Assembly (NCBI GenBank): GCA_030737835.1
Contig: CM060849.1
Coordinates: forward strand, 9,570,268 to 9,634,267
Source: Acorus gramineus
Lineage: Eukaryota; Streptophyta; Magnoliopsida; Acorales; Acoraceae
Length of the DNA: 64,000 bases
Reading direction: 5' to 3'
The position numbers and the translations under genes are program-made. The notes under the pieces were generated by a model. That model did no database searches, was not told where the DNA came from, and saw nothing but the letters and a program-made list of their open reading frames with translations. Shown piece after piece: positions 53,156-64,000 of the stretch. Within the stretch, counting starts at the first letter, position 1. Each line of letters begins with the position of its first letter.

Positions 53156-54312
53156 ATTCTCTCAATTTCTTCATTTACTTATTCATATTATAAATAATTT
53201 TTAAAAACAAAACTTCCTTTTGCATGTCAACATGTATTTAAGTCTTTATTACATGTTTAATTTTGTTTCACCTAATAATTAAGTGAAATAATTTACAATG
53301 AATGCTTCTCAAAATTCAGAATTAAACTAGAATTCTACTATATATTTTAGTTTAATTTGAAGGGAACAACGAGAATTTGTCTAATACTAGAATCCAAGGC
53401 GAGCCCTGATATAGAAATAATCTTTTTTGGTTATTGCCTGGGCTCTCTCGCAGTAGAGCTCTCCAATTCTGAGCAGAGGTTTGCCTGGGCTATATGTCAC
53501 TTTTATCTTATACTTCATCTTATTACTTTGTAATTGGGTATCACTCTATAATTTATAAAATTTTGAAAGCTGATTGCCTACGGTTTATTTAAAAACAAAA
53601 AAAGAAACAAAAAGGATTCAAGGGGAGCACCTAAAAATGCAAAGTGAGTAACTACTCTTTGTCAACATGGTGATATCCTCATAAATCTAAACTTTGTAAA
53701 ATCTTCCCATTCAAGTTTTCTCCAATATCTCATATTAGTTATAAAAAAAAAATACAATGAAACATATATAAATAGTAAGTCAGTAAGAAAATCAGAAAAC
53801 AATAATAATCTTTAATATATCCTTGTTTGCCCCCTAAAACCTCAAATGCATGAATGATTTAACACCCCCAAACACAACCATTGCATGTGACTATGCATTT
53901 GGATCTCACACAAACGTAACATTCCACTAATTAAGTCATTATTATATTAATCTCTTATCATAAAATATCAATTATACTCTTACAATAAATGGAGATTATG
54001 AAAATAGCATACTTAATGCATTTATGGCTTGTCATGTTGAGCTCAATTTGTTGGTGGTGCTCAACCCTACCAGTTTCCCCATCACACGAAAAAAAAGGGA
54101 AATGTGGGGTTCACTTAAATTGTGGTATGTAAATTATTCCAAGACAGTATTGATAATTAATGTCATGGTGTCATGAATCTTGGCTTTTGCTTTTCCACAT
54201 GATGAGGTCAAAAAGGACTCATCAGTTGAGTATCCAATCTAGGTGTTTGTTTTCTTATCCTATCATGAACTCACTTTCATATTGTTATGAGAAAAATAAA
54301 GAACAGCCCTAC

Positions 54313-54370
54313 ATAGGAGGAGGTAGATGATAAGATGAACTATAGGAGGAGGTAGATGATAAGATGAACT
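54313..54370. repeat. 29-bp perfect tandem duplication
   Basis: 54313-54341 and 54342-54370 are identical (GGAGGAGGTAGATGATAAGA core). Confidence 0.9.
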
Positions 54371-55498
54371 AAAATATGGGCCACAAATGGTTTATTATTT
54401 CCAGTTATTGGTCAATTGGTGGATTATTTAATTTATACTGGTGTGATCCATGTGTGGATCTGGATAACAGAGTGCATAATTAAGACCTGAATATGAAAAA
54501 TGGTTGGGTTGTCATAGTGACAGTAATAATTTTAATTTCAAAAAAAAAAATTGATGGGGGTGAATTGGCACATTACAGTGCACGTGGGGCCTCCCATGGT
54601 TACCTAAGGCTATCATGATTTTCTTTTATTTCTTTTGAATAAGTCTTGTTTTATTGAACAAGTTTTGATAAACATTTCTGGTTTGCTAATTCTTGATTCT
54701 TTGATGGTTCAATTTTTTTAGTGCTTATGCACTCAATCCGTTTTGCAGTCTGTTTTGTAGCCCCATATATTATGATTATGTAACATATATTGCGCTATCT
54801 TAATGTATGGAGTTCTATCATAGTGTATGATACAAAAAAATTGTTATTTTTTCAATGCGAAAAAAATACACTAATATATCTCAGTATATACTTCATTTTA
54901 TATAACTGCATGCATGTACTTCAATGAGAGTGTGATTTTTTTTAAAAAAAGAAAAGCGATGTGGACTACGGTTGCAATAGGCTGGACATACCATTTTCCT
55001 TATTTTTTTATTAATGTAAATTGTTATTCTATTTTCAAAAGAAAAGTTTATGCTTTTGATAAATATATGGTACTAGTAGATTTTTAAAAAATTTATGGAA
55101 TTTATTTTTTTAAATGGCTCCATCTATTTCAGAATTATCCCACCTAACACTCTCACACGCATCCTAAAAATAAGTCACATTTATCATATCACATGCACAT
55201 CTCTCACACTTATTCTCAAACACAAATAATTTATACAAGAGTATAATCGGCATTTAAAAAGTCATAACATTTTATACATCTCTTATCCTTATTTTATCTA
55301 AGATAAACCTAACAATAAAAAAAAAATCATTGTTTTGACGTTTTCTTACAAAAATAACAAAAAAATCAACTAGATAAAATTATGGTAATGATTTATTCTG
55401 ATATAACTATGGGGTGGGGGAATATTCATTTTGCGTGGTTATAAAACGTGTTGAAACCATTATTCTGCCTATGGCCATAAATAATGTTATTCTACTTC

Positions 55499-55729
55499 GG
55501 GTCCGTTTGATTGCGCGATTGCGTTGCGATTGCGATTGCAAGAAGCTGCGTTTATAATCGTACAACCAAACAGTTTTACTGTAGCAGCTTCTTGCACACA
55601 GATTTCAGGTAAATAGTACCCAAAAGCTACGATTTCAAAAAGCTGAGAAAGTGAGCTTCCTTTAGAATCAGTTTTGCAATCGTAAATTCCTGCAAAATCA
55701 GTTTTATAATCGCGCAACTAAACGCACCC
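55499..55729. mobile_element. 231-bp Tourist-like MITE
   Basis: The ends GGGTCCGTTTGATTGCGCG and CGCGCAACTAAACGCACCC are complementary with few mismatches. The 3-bp repeat TTC abuts both ends, as expected for PIF/Harbinger-type MITEs. The interior is rich in AGAAGCT/AGCTTC and AATCGTA words. Confidence 0.75.
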
Positions 55730-57714
55730 TTCATAGGCCTCTTTGGTAGGTAGAATAGTGTAATCCCAAGATATAGGCACTGACGGTGATTATATAATTG
55801 TCAGAGACAACGTATTGAAGAGTTTGAATTGATTAAAACCTAACAATGCATTACGTAATGAACATGCGAAGTGAAGGCAACGCGTGACGTGTTCATTTAG
55901 GAATTGATTTAATTTCTTCAATGTGTGAACAACATCACATCTAGTCATCTACTACAAGAGATATATATATAATAAAATATATTAATAATCAAACAATGTT
56001 GGCTATCACATTTTTATGCACATGTACTCCCAAATCATGTTTTATATTTTTTTTTAATTTGTGTACTTTTGTTTTAGGTAGTTGTGCTTAACTTGACCTG
56101 ATTTCAAATTTGAAAATAATAACACAACAAATTTTGGCTGGTCAAGAGGGATTATGAACTCAAGGGATTGGTTTGGCAATGTGTTAAGATTTTGAGGATA
56201 ATTATATTGATTATAGAGAATAAAAAAAAATCTATCAATTTTATCATTATTTACGTTTGTAAAATTAAAACAAAAAATTAATAATAAAAGTTGAACAAAA
56301 AAATTTCAATTTTAATTTTAAAATTTTTAGACAACTGTCTACATTTTCTCCTTTTTATTTTTATACCAAATATCATAAATTGTTTTACACCCTATCTAAT
56401 TTCTTTTATCCCATAATTTATTCCCCTATCAAACTAATCCAAAGAGAATTTAAAAATAGCTTATTTGAGGATGTGCTCATACGGGAAAGAAATGACTTTG
56501 CTCATTATATATTGTTAAAATTCATCCCAATTATGATGTAAGGTTAATTATGTGAATTTTACTAATATTAATGTAGTAAGATCTAAACATTAAAAGAGTT
56601 GATTACATGAATATGTAACCCCATTTTGGACAAAGAATTAAGTTATTATGAGATTTTTTATTATTCTAGTATAAATAAGGATAAAATGATTTTTTATTTG
56701 GTTGTGTTTTGATTTGTTCTTATTAAGAAACGTAATAATAAAAAATTTATTATTTGGATAAAATGTGAATAATGTATGGATAAAAATTTATAAAATGTAA
56801 AAAAATGATGATAGTTGATTTAACTGTTAATTTATAAAAGGTTATGACAATTTATTTAACAATGAACTTATATATTCTTTTGAGTTGAATAACCTGGAAT
56901 AGCTTAATTATAGGAGTTGGCTAGAATCCATATATCACTTTATATCATTTAATTCTTATAAATAAATTATCATTTATTTTAGCCTCTAAAATATCTATTT
57001 TGAAACTATTCTGACTAATTTGCATTGGGCCTATTCTTGAACCAAACTGGGGTACTTAAAATCAGAGGATCGCGGGCCAAAGTTTCTTGATAGTCCAAAA
57101 CGGGGGTCGACACAACATTAATTATGGAATAGATTATTCTTTATTGAGGAACATCTCACTATAATAAACTATAGTTTTTGACCAGTTCAATGTATCAATT
57201 AAAATAAATTTGGTTTCCTGAATAAATGTATATAAATTTGGTTCAATGTGATTATCCTTTAAATTGAAATTTAGATCTATTTTAATGTGGAATATTAAGT
57301 AGAAAAATTTATTTCACATTAACCATTGTTAATGGTGATAACTATGTATGAACCTGAAAATTTATTGTCATTATTCTTAAATATGGAAGATTCCATATTT
57401 ATGAAATTTTGATTTATAGAGAAAAACCCCCTTTTTTTCTTTTTTTATTGTTCGACATTGATATTAGAAAGATTTCTTCTATAGGAAAATAATCAAATAG
57501 AATACACCCTTTTATATATTGTTGAAAATATGGTTCTATTTGTAATTTGTCTCAACACTCCTAGTAGATCAGCAACAAACTTATATGCCCTTGATGCATA
57601 TGATTCATTGTAAATTCATTGACAGTCGTTACATATGGTTGAGTGTTGTTTAAAAATTTAAAATAAAAATAAAAATTGTGTACAATGTGTATAGTTTGAT
57701 AAGCATTCCTTTTA

Positions 57715-57956
57715 GGGTGTGTTTGGTTGTAGCAAAACTGATTATATAAGAATCTGATTTTTAAAAATGATTATGCAAGAAGCTCAACCTCCCCCCCCCC
57801 CCTCCCCTAGCTTTTAAAAAATTATAGTTTTTTTACATTATTAATCTAAAATCTGTCTGCAAAAAGCTATTACAGTAAAAGTGTTTAGTTACACAATTGC
57901 ATAAACAACTTTTTGCAAACGCAAAACCTCCCCAAATGTGCAACCAAATGATGCTT
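57715..57956. mobile_element. MITE with GTTTGGTTG ends
   Basis: GGGTGTGTTTGGTTGTAGC at the left mirrors GTGCAACCAAATGATGCTT at the right. The interior carries a C10 run and AAAAAGCT words shared with the other MITEs here. Boundaries are approximate. Confidence 0.6.
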
Positions 57957-58777
57957 AAGTGATTTTCAATACTTGACAATGCAATTTATGTTATTCATAG
58001 TGTCTTATACAATTGCTTATTATTTGTCCTTGGTCTGTTATATTATTTTAAGATAATGTTATATTCAGTTCTTATTTTCTGAACCAAATGAATTGTTATA
58101 AAACTTTTTTGATTAAGACAGAGAGATCTAAAAGTGCGCTGATACACTCAGATGGTTTTACAATTCCATTGCAGCCACATATATTATGATAGTATATAAA
58201 GTATATGAAGTAAAAACAATTATTTTATCATAGTATATGAAGTAATTTTATCATAGTATATAAAATAAAAATTGTTTTATGATAGTTATATTTATTACGA
58301 TGGTATATTGTGCTTTTATAATGCATGAAATTTTATCATAGTATATAAATAAAAAAAAAAATTTAAAAAAAGATAAAAACTAATGTATCTCATAATATTA
58401 TTTATTTCATATAATAACATATTTAAATAAAAATATATAAAATTTTATGTGGGTTGGTTTCATATGAAACTGTATTAGGGGTTAGATGTATACTTTTTCA
58501 TTTTAAAATGATGGAAGAGTGTTTTGAACAAAAAGTTGTATCACATGGACGTATTAGATAATTTTTTTAATAAAAAAATAGTTGTATTTTTTTCTATAAT
58601 CGCAAAAGATGTTTAACACGTGTATTCCAACCGTAGTCTCTCTCTCTCTCGAAGCCATGTTAAATGTAAAAAGACTTAGCTACCCTTTATCCCCACTTTA
58701 AGCGAACATAATTTCAAAGTTACGAGGGCTGTTTACGTAAAACGCCAACAGCCGTCTCATTTGGCTTCGTCGGGACC

Positions 58778-58838
58778 GATGACGTGGCATCTCCTCGGGC
58801 GTCTATCCTTCGTTGAAGCATTTGCGTGCCACGTCATC
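58778..58838. promoter_or_regulatory. Inverted pair of TGACGTGGCA ACGT-core elements
   Basis: GATGACGTGGCA (58778-58789) and TGCCACGTCATC (58827-58838) are exact reverse complements 37 bp apart, in a short GC-rich island with no adjacent gene. TGACGTGG is a plant bZIP/UPR-type core. Whether it is functional or a transposon terminus is open. Confidence 0.35.
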
Positions 58839-59731
58839 AGATGACGGCGCCGTTAGTGGATTCGAACGGAAAGTTTCAAATTACTGAATGAGACGTTTTT
58901 GAACAAAATTATTAAATTATCCTCAGTGTTGCTAATATGCATATAATAAAAACTAAGAAGACACAAAATTTGGAACCATATATACATTAATGCATATATT
59001 TATCCTTAATTACTTATAATTATTATTTAGAAAAAAGGTAGGTAAGTAGTTTTGAGGATCAGGTGAGGTCATAGTGTTTGGTTGTATCAAAAACTAGATT
59101 TGAAAAAAAAAAAATTACTTTGAATAAATTGATAGAGATGGAAAAAAATGAACCTTTCATGATGTTGTAAACATTATCTTAGCATATATTTGAAGCTAAT
59201 TATCAAATTGGTTCACCTTTTGTAAATAAGTTTCATTGGTAATCAATTTTAAAGGAATATTTTTAGACTTAAGGTTTTGGTTTTAGATTTTCAACAAAAG
59301 TGACTTTTATGAAAAAAATGGTTCAAAGTCACTTTTATAAAGAAAAACAATTGTTTCTTAACATTGATATTAAATGGCCCTTTTATAATCCTAATATGAT
59401 TTGATTTTTCATGAAGATGAATTTTTATAAACAAAAATACATATAAGCATGTATACTAAAATGAATTGTATATATTCTATAAACTTGCTTACATCATGTA
59501 ACAAAGCATAAACTTCGTTAGATATAATAAGATCACACATGAAATTGTATATAAAATATTATGTAACATTCATAGTTGAATATCAAAGAGGACTGAGGTT
59601 TAGTTTAGATGTGAGATAATTAAAAAACATTAATTTTTATAAAATTGTATTTCAAATTCAATTTTTTAAAAATGTAATTTTTATAGTTTCTCAAACTCAC
59701 TTTTTTATTTGATTCTCAAATGCAAAATCTT

Positions 59732-60708
59732 GGGTCCGTTTGTTTCGACGTAAAAGTCCTTGAAAACTCTAGTTTTCAGGAAAAGTAGTAACATAGGGAT
59801 GTTTGGTAGCTTTAGAAAAAAACGGTTACGGAAAATTATTTCTTTAACCGCTTTCAAATCCAGATTTTGGCATCCCCTTGAGGGTTCGTACGCCGTTTTT
59901 CAGGGATTCAGAACTCCATATATCAGAACTTCTCAAAAGTTTCATTAACCTTCTTTTTATTTTTAAATTGTAAATAATAATTTAAATTTTAGAAAATATC
60001 ATCTAATTAAATGAAATGTATTTTTACAGCTTTTAAATATAAAAAAAAATTGTTTCTAAAATATTTAAATTTTTTAGATTTAATTAAATCTTAATAGTTT
60101 TTTTATTTATGATAAATATTCAATACAAATAGTTTTTGTAACTAAAAATCAAATTTCAAAGAATTTTAAAATATGTTCAATGTAAATTTAATTGATCAAA
60201 TTTATCTCAGAATATCCTAAAGTAACTATAGGATATCTAAATATCTCATATATTTTCTAGTTTGATCTCACTTTGAAATTTAAATTCAAAATTCAAATTT
60301 TAAATTTAAATTTAAAATTTGGATTTACATGGTATTTAAACTTTTTTATGCTAGACATTTTCCATAAGTAAGGTAAACATAGCAGATATCTTTATTCTGA
60401 ACAAAATATAATGTAATACTAATTTTTTAATAAAATTTATCAATGATTTTGATATGTTTATAGTTATTATATTTTTTATTCATAATTTGATATTAATGCC
60501 TATAGATGAAAAATAAGATTTCACATATTTGTAGAACCAAACACTCGAAGACTAATATTTTACGTGAAAACAAACAACTGAAATAATTTTCTGTAAAATA
60601 ATTTCAATACAACTAAATGCTAGAAATGAATTTTATTTTCCAGAAAAACTTTTTTCTTGTAAAAGAAAATCCTTAAAAAATCAAACTACATGAAACTAAA
60701 CGGATCCC
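59732..60708. mobile_element. Possible 1-kb MITE-like element
   Basis: GGGTCCGTTTGTTTCGACG at the left and ACTAAACGGATCCC at the right resemble inverted termini of the GTTTG-type MITEs. The match is short and no target duplication is clear. Confidence 0.4.
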
Positions 60709-61794
60709 TGCACGGATCCAAACCAAATCTAAAGCCAGTGACACAGTTATACCAAACCTCCAACAGCCAGGCAAAGGTAGTTGAATCAGGCATATGATGG
60801 TGGGGTTGAGGCCTTGCTATCATCCAATAAAGAGTGATGGAGAACAATTGAGATTAAAAAAAAAAAAAAAAACAGAAGAGATGAAGAGATGCCTATTAAT
60901 AAAGGCTATAAAAAAAAAGTGTGATCCAATCTATGATGTCATGGTCATGTCTCCCTTCCATGGCCACCCCCCATTTGAGCCTCTTCTTTTTTTCCCTTGG
61001 GGACCACCAGTCAATTTTATTTGAAAACATGAGTCATTTATTGATCACAAATGTTCTTTGAATAATATCAACATGTATGGATCACTCTTTTTGAATTTGA
61101 ATGGCATAATTGAACAAATTTTTTTTTAAAAAAAATAGGCTTTCTCATTTGTCAATTTGATTATGGGTCACACTTTGATCATTTGATCTTTCATGTATTT
61201 AAGTCAAAACTTGTTATTTATAGATGTGGTATATTTTCTTTTTTTGCTATAGGGATTATATTAAAAATAATGAATGAAAAAGACTTAGATTAATAAAATT
61301 CTTTCTCTTCAGTTCTAGTAACTTTTTTAAGGAAAAATAAAAAAAATTATCTCTCAAACTTTATAATCCAAAAAACAAATCAATTGGTGATTTTTATTTT
61401 AGCATTCATTAATGATATGTGTAGTAAATGAAAAGAACATAAATATCAACAAAACATAGCAATATTTCATACTTATTCTGTATACGCTGACATAACAATA
61501 TTTGCTTATTCCATTCAAACAAATAATAATTTTTTTCATATTTAGCCCTTATTCCCCCTTCTTCCTCCATCCAAAAGGGCCATAAAAAAACATATGTGCT
61601 CATGCACTCAGTTCACTATGCAATATCGTATGCAACTAGTGGTTCATTAATGCTTAGTATCAAAATTAAAAATCTTTAATTTTTTATAAGCATTATGTAC
61701 TAATTTATTTAAGTATATATTTTATTTTTTTATAATAGTATATATTTCAATAGATGAATAAATAATTTTTTTTAAAAATCAAAATATTTAACCT

Positions 61795-62254
61795 CCGTAT
61801 GGAGTGTGACATTAGGTTATTCGCTTCCGATAGCTATACTGGGATAGATAGCAATTTAGGCTGAATAAGTAACTTTTTGTTTGGTTATCTTTTTTGTTAT
61901 TCTCATTGGAAAACGTAAAAATGACTTTTTTGTTTAGTTCACATTGGATAAAGTGATGATAAATGGTTGATAAAGGATGAATAAGAGTTTATAATTTTTT
62001 AAATGATAATTATACCCCCTCCCCCCGTATGGGGTGTGACATTAGGTTATTCGCTCCCGATAACTATACTGGGATAGATAACAATCCAGGCTGAATAAGC
62101 AACTTTTTGTTTGGTTGTCTTTTTTGTTATTCTCATTGGAAAACGTAAAAATGACTTTTTTGTTGTTTAGTTCACCTCGGATAAAGTAATGATTAATGGT
62201 TGATAAGGGATGAATAAGAGTTTATGATTTTTTAAATGACAATTATACCCCCTG
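61795..62254. repeat. 230-bp tandem duplication
   Basis: Unit 1 (61795-62024) and unit 2 (from 62025) share TGTGACATTAGGTTATTCGC, CTATACTGGGATAGATA and AAAACGTAAAAATGACTT. The repeated piece resembles one end of a MITE whose opposite end may lie near 62425-62490. Confidence 0.8.
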
Positions 62255-63088
62255 AGAATAGTGTGAGAGATATATGATTGATTTGATAGATGTGACAGTT
62301 TTTGAAATCTTTGTGAGTCTGTTAGGTGAGATAAATTTTTTAAAATGACAGAGAAAAATATTTTTATCCATTGGCATAGATAAGCTTTGATAAACAATTC
62401 CACCATTTTCTTAGAATAGTTATTAGGCCTTATCCTAGCTTATCCAGACATAACTATCAGGGTTTATTATATCAAAACAAACAACTTTTTTTTAACTATT
62501 CTTATCTATTCTTCATTATTCTTGTCTTATGTTCCACGCCATTAGGGAGATAAGGGTTTGCAATGGGGTTGCACATATCATTTTCAAAATTAACATACTA
62601 TTAATTGTTGGTAATGTTACATAATAGTTTAGCCCCGGTTTAGATCCACGGTAGAACACTCACGTTCTAAAAATCAAAGGGTTTAAATCCGGCGATAGAT
62701 AATCTATTTTTTGGGGGTATTTGAAAACGTAAGAAATGAGCGTGGTTCATGATGTGTTTATAGATATGTGATGACTTTTTTAGTTTTTCAAAATTCACAT
62801 ATCGCGAATCCAAACGGAGTATCAATGATATTTTTAATATATTTATTAATTATTATAATTAATAATGATATCTTAGACCATACAATGTCATAACTTAACA
62901 TGTTAATTTTCCAAAACGGCTCAGGTTCATGACATGGACCATAACAAAGATAACAACAGTGTGGGGGCAGTATGGTCATTTGGATCACGAAAAAGTAGAA
63001 ACGCCAAGAATCAGCCGTTGATAAACGGCGCCGTTAAGTAACCCAAACGACGAGTCCTTTTTCATTCTCTCTTTATATGAAAAGCAAT

Positions 63089-63110
63089 CTCTCTCTCTCT
63101 CTCTCTCTCA
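63089..63110 (+). promoter_or_regulatory. (CT)n tract in 5' leader
   Basis: A run of CT dinucleotides about 85-105 bp upstream of the T-complex-11-like ATG, typical of plant 5' leaders. Confidence 0.4.
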
Positions 63111-63194
63111 AACAAACAAATAAAAGACTTTGCTTGCTCTCTGACTTGTTTTGGATATTTGGATCTTCTCATTTTCGTTCTGGGTGTTCGATCG

Positions 63195-63389
63195 ATGGGT
63201 GAATTGGAGCGGACGGGGGTCGCGATGGAGTTCCCGGCGACGACGGCGAAGGAGGCGGAGTCGTCGACTCCCACGCCGCCGCCGGTGCCGAGGAGGCTGA
63301 GAAGGAGACTGGAGAGGGAGGCGGTGAGGGGTCCGCACACGGCGGAGGAGATCGAGTCCAAGCTCAAGGAGGCCGATCTCCGTCGACAG
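63195..63389 (+). CDS. T-complex-11-like (TCP11/SOK1) protein, exon 1, partial
   Basis: The first 65 codons of a gene continuing beyond the window. The N-terminus is acidic and Pro-rich (MEFPATTAKEAESSTPTPPP), then basic (RRLRRRLERE), then HTAEEIESKLKEADLRRQ, which matches the opening of plant T-complex protein 11 proteins as I recall them (At1g22930 type). The exon ends CGTCGACAG/GTTCCA, phase 0. An in-frame second ATG at 63225 could also serve. The rest (63390-64000) is T-rich intron with no coding sequence. The plant protein's role is not settled. Confidence 0.75.
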
Positions 63390-64000
63390 GTTCCACCCCC
63401 CCAACAGAAAAGAAAGACCCCCTTTTCTTTATTTACGATTTTGCCCCTCTCTTCCTCTCTCTTTGTTTCTTATTTTTTTTCCTTTATGATTTGATCTTCT
63501 TTGGATCCTTTTTTTTTTTTTTGGGGGGGGGGTTTGATTGATGATTTCGATTTGTTCCTGCAAGAGGGTTTTTGGATTTGTTCGAAAGATATATTTGTCA
63601 AAGGGTATTGGGTTCTCTCTTCATCTTGCTTTGGAGTTCTTATTTGATTTTGTATTTGTTTTTTAATTTTTTTTCAAGGTGATTCTGATGTAATCTTTGT
63701 TTTTCTTGCTGTGATGTTTCAAAGATTCGATTTTTTTTTCTTTTCCTGTGTGATACGTTTATTGTGTTATTTTTGGGTTTTTTTGGTTCTTTTTGGTGGT
63801 TGTAATCAAACTACTCTGTCACTCTCCATGGATAGATTAATGAACGTTTGTGTGAGTTTGAATTGCTGCTTTTTTTTTTTTTGGTTTGATTGATTTTCAG
63901 GGACCCTCTTTTATGTGTATCCATGGGTTTGCGTATTGTCTGATATACTTTAGTGGATTGGGTAATACATGTGAATAGTTGAATGATTTGAAATGATTTC
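63390..64000 (+). other. Intron 1 of the T-complex-11-like gene
   Basis: T-rich intronic sequence to the window edge, including a T16/G9 run near 63508-63532. No second exon is recognisable. Confidence 0.65.

Larger units (their letters stand above)
53156..58720. other. AT-rich intergenic, no gene
   Basis: Contains a perfect 29-bp tandem duplication at 54313-54370, two MITEs (55499-55729, 57715-57956), and copies of the dispersed AT-rich family near 54715-54920 and 58130-58450. No coding sequence supported. Confidence 0.6.
58839..63194. other. AT-rich intergenic upstream of the T-complex-11-like gene
   Basis: Holds a possible 1-kb element (59732-60708), a copy of the dispersed AT-rich family near 61595-61790, a 230-bp tandem duplication and the promoter/leader of the next gene. 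No gene supported. Confidence 0.6.

Noticed and set aside
59760-59948. 62-codon plus-strand frame
   Set aside because: Lies at the end of a MITE-like repeat and has no recognisable domain.

Overview
This window is nuclear DNA from a flowering plant. The evidence is GT-AG introns with AT-rich interiors, nuclear-type tRNA-Pro genes with A and B boxes, chloroplast-targeted proteins, and a dense load of plant transposons (MULE, Ty1/copia, Ty3/gypsy-type solo LTR, LINE, SINE, many MITEs). The sequence alone does not fix the order or family of plant.

Layout: 1-2815 is an array of five tRNA-Pro genes, all on the minus strand. Together they carry the AGG, CGG and TGG anticodons, and the array is embedded in locally duplicated flanks. 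5.3-8.6 kb (+) is a three-exon gene for a thylakoid MPH1-like protein. 9.4-17.8 kb (-) is a ten-exon gene for a CIP111/AFG2-type double AAA ATPase. 19.8-24.6 kb (+) is a seven-exon gene for a plastid-type Lon-substrate-binding-domain protein. 27.3-30.7 kb (+) is a three-exon gene for RNA polymerase I/III subunit RPAC2 (AC19). 63.2 kb (+) is the first exon of a T-complex-11-like gene that runs off the window. MPH1 and CIP111 are tail to tail; CIP111 and the Lon-domain gene are head to head across about 2 kb.

The other half is accessory DNA. 32.2-41.2 kb is a 9.0-kb Mutator-like element with about 1.4-kb terminal inverted repeats. It holds two convergent genes: an uninterrupted 728-codon FAR1/MULE transposase (-) and a spliced accessory gene (+) with a DUF1985/plant-mobile-domain-like region, a coiled coil and a C-terminus that looks like a truncated Ulp1 (C48) domain. 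Both genes appear to draw a 5' leader exon from the TIRs and splice to an acceptor a few bases before the ATG. 43.9-53.2 kb is a gag-less, frameshifted Ty1/copia element (LTRs of about 310 bp, TSD ATTCT). Its reverse transcriptase is split by a nested 3.3-kb TG..CA solo LTR (TSD TTTTC) with an extraordinarily GC-rich core. The introns of the housekeeping genes carry a SINE, two 5'-truncated LINE-type insertions and several foldback elements, two of which belong to one large-arm family. 53-63 kb is AT-rich intergenic DNA with MITEs and small tandem duplications.

The host genes do not form a pathway: they are ordinary single plant genes for photosystem protection, ribosome or AAA-ATPase biogenesis, a plastid protein of unknown role, and transcription by Pol I/III. 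All exon joins were derived by hand from splice signals, frame and remembered family sequences. They keep frame throughout but have not been checked against transcripts.
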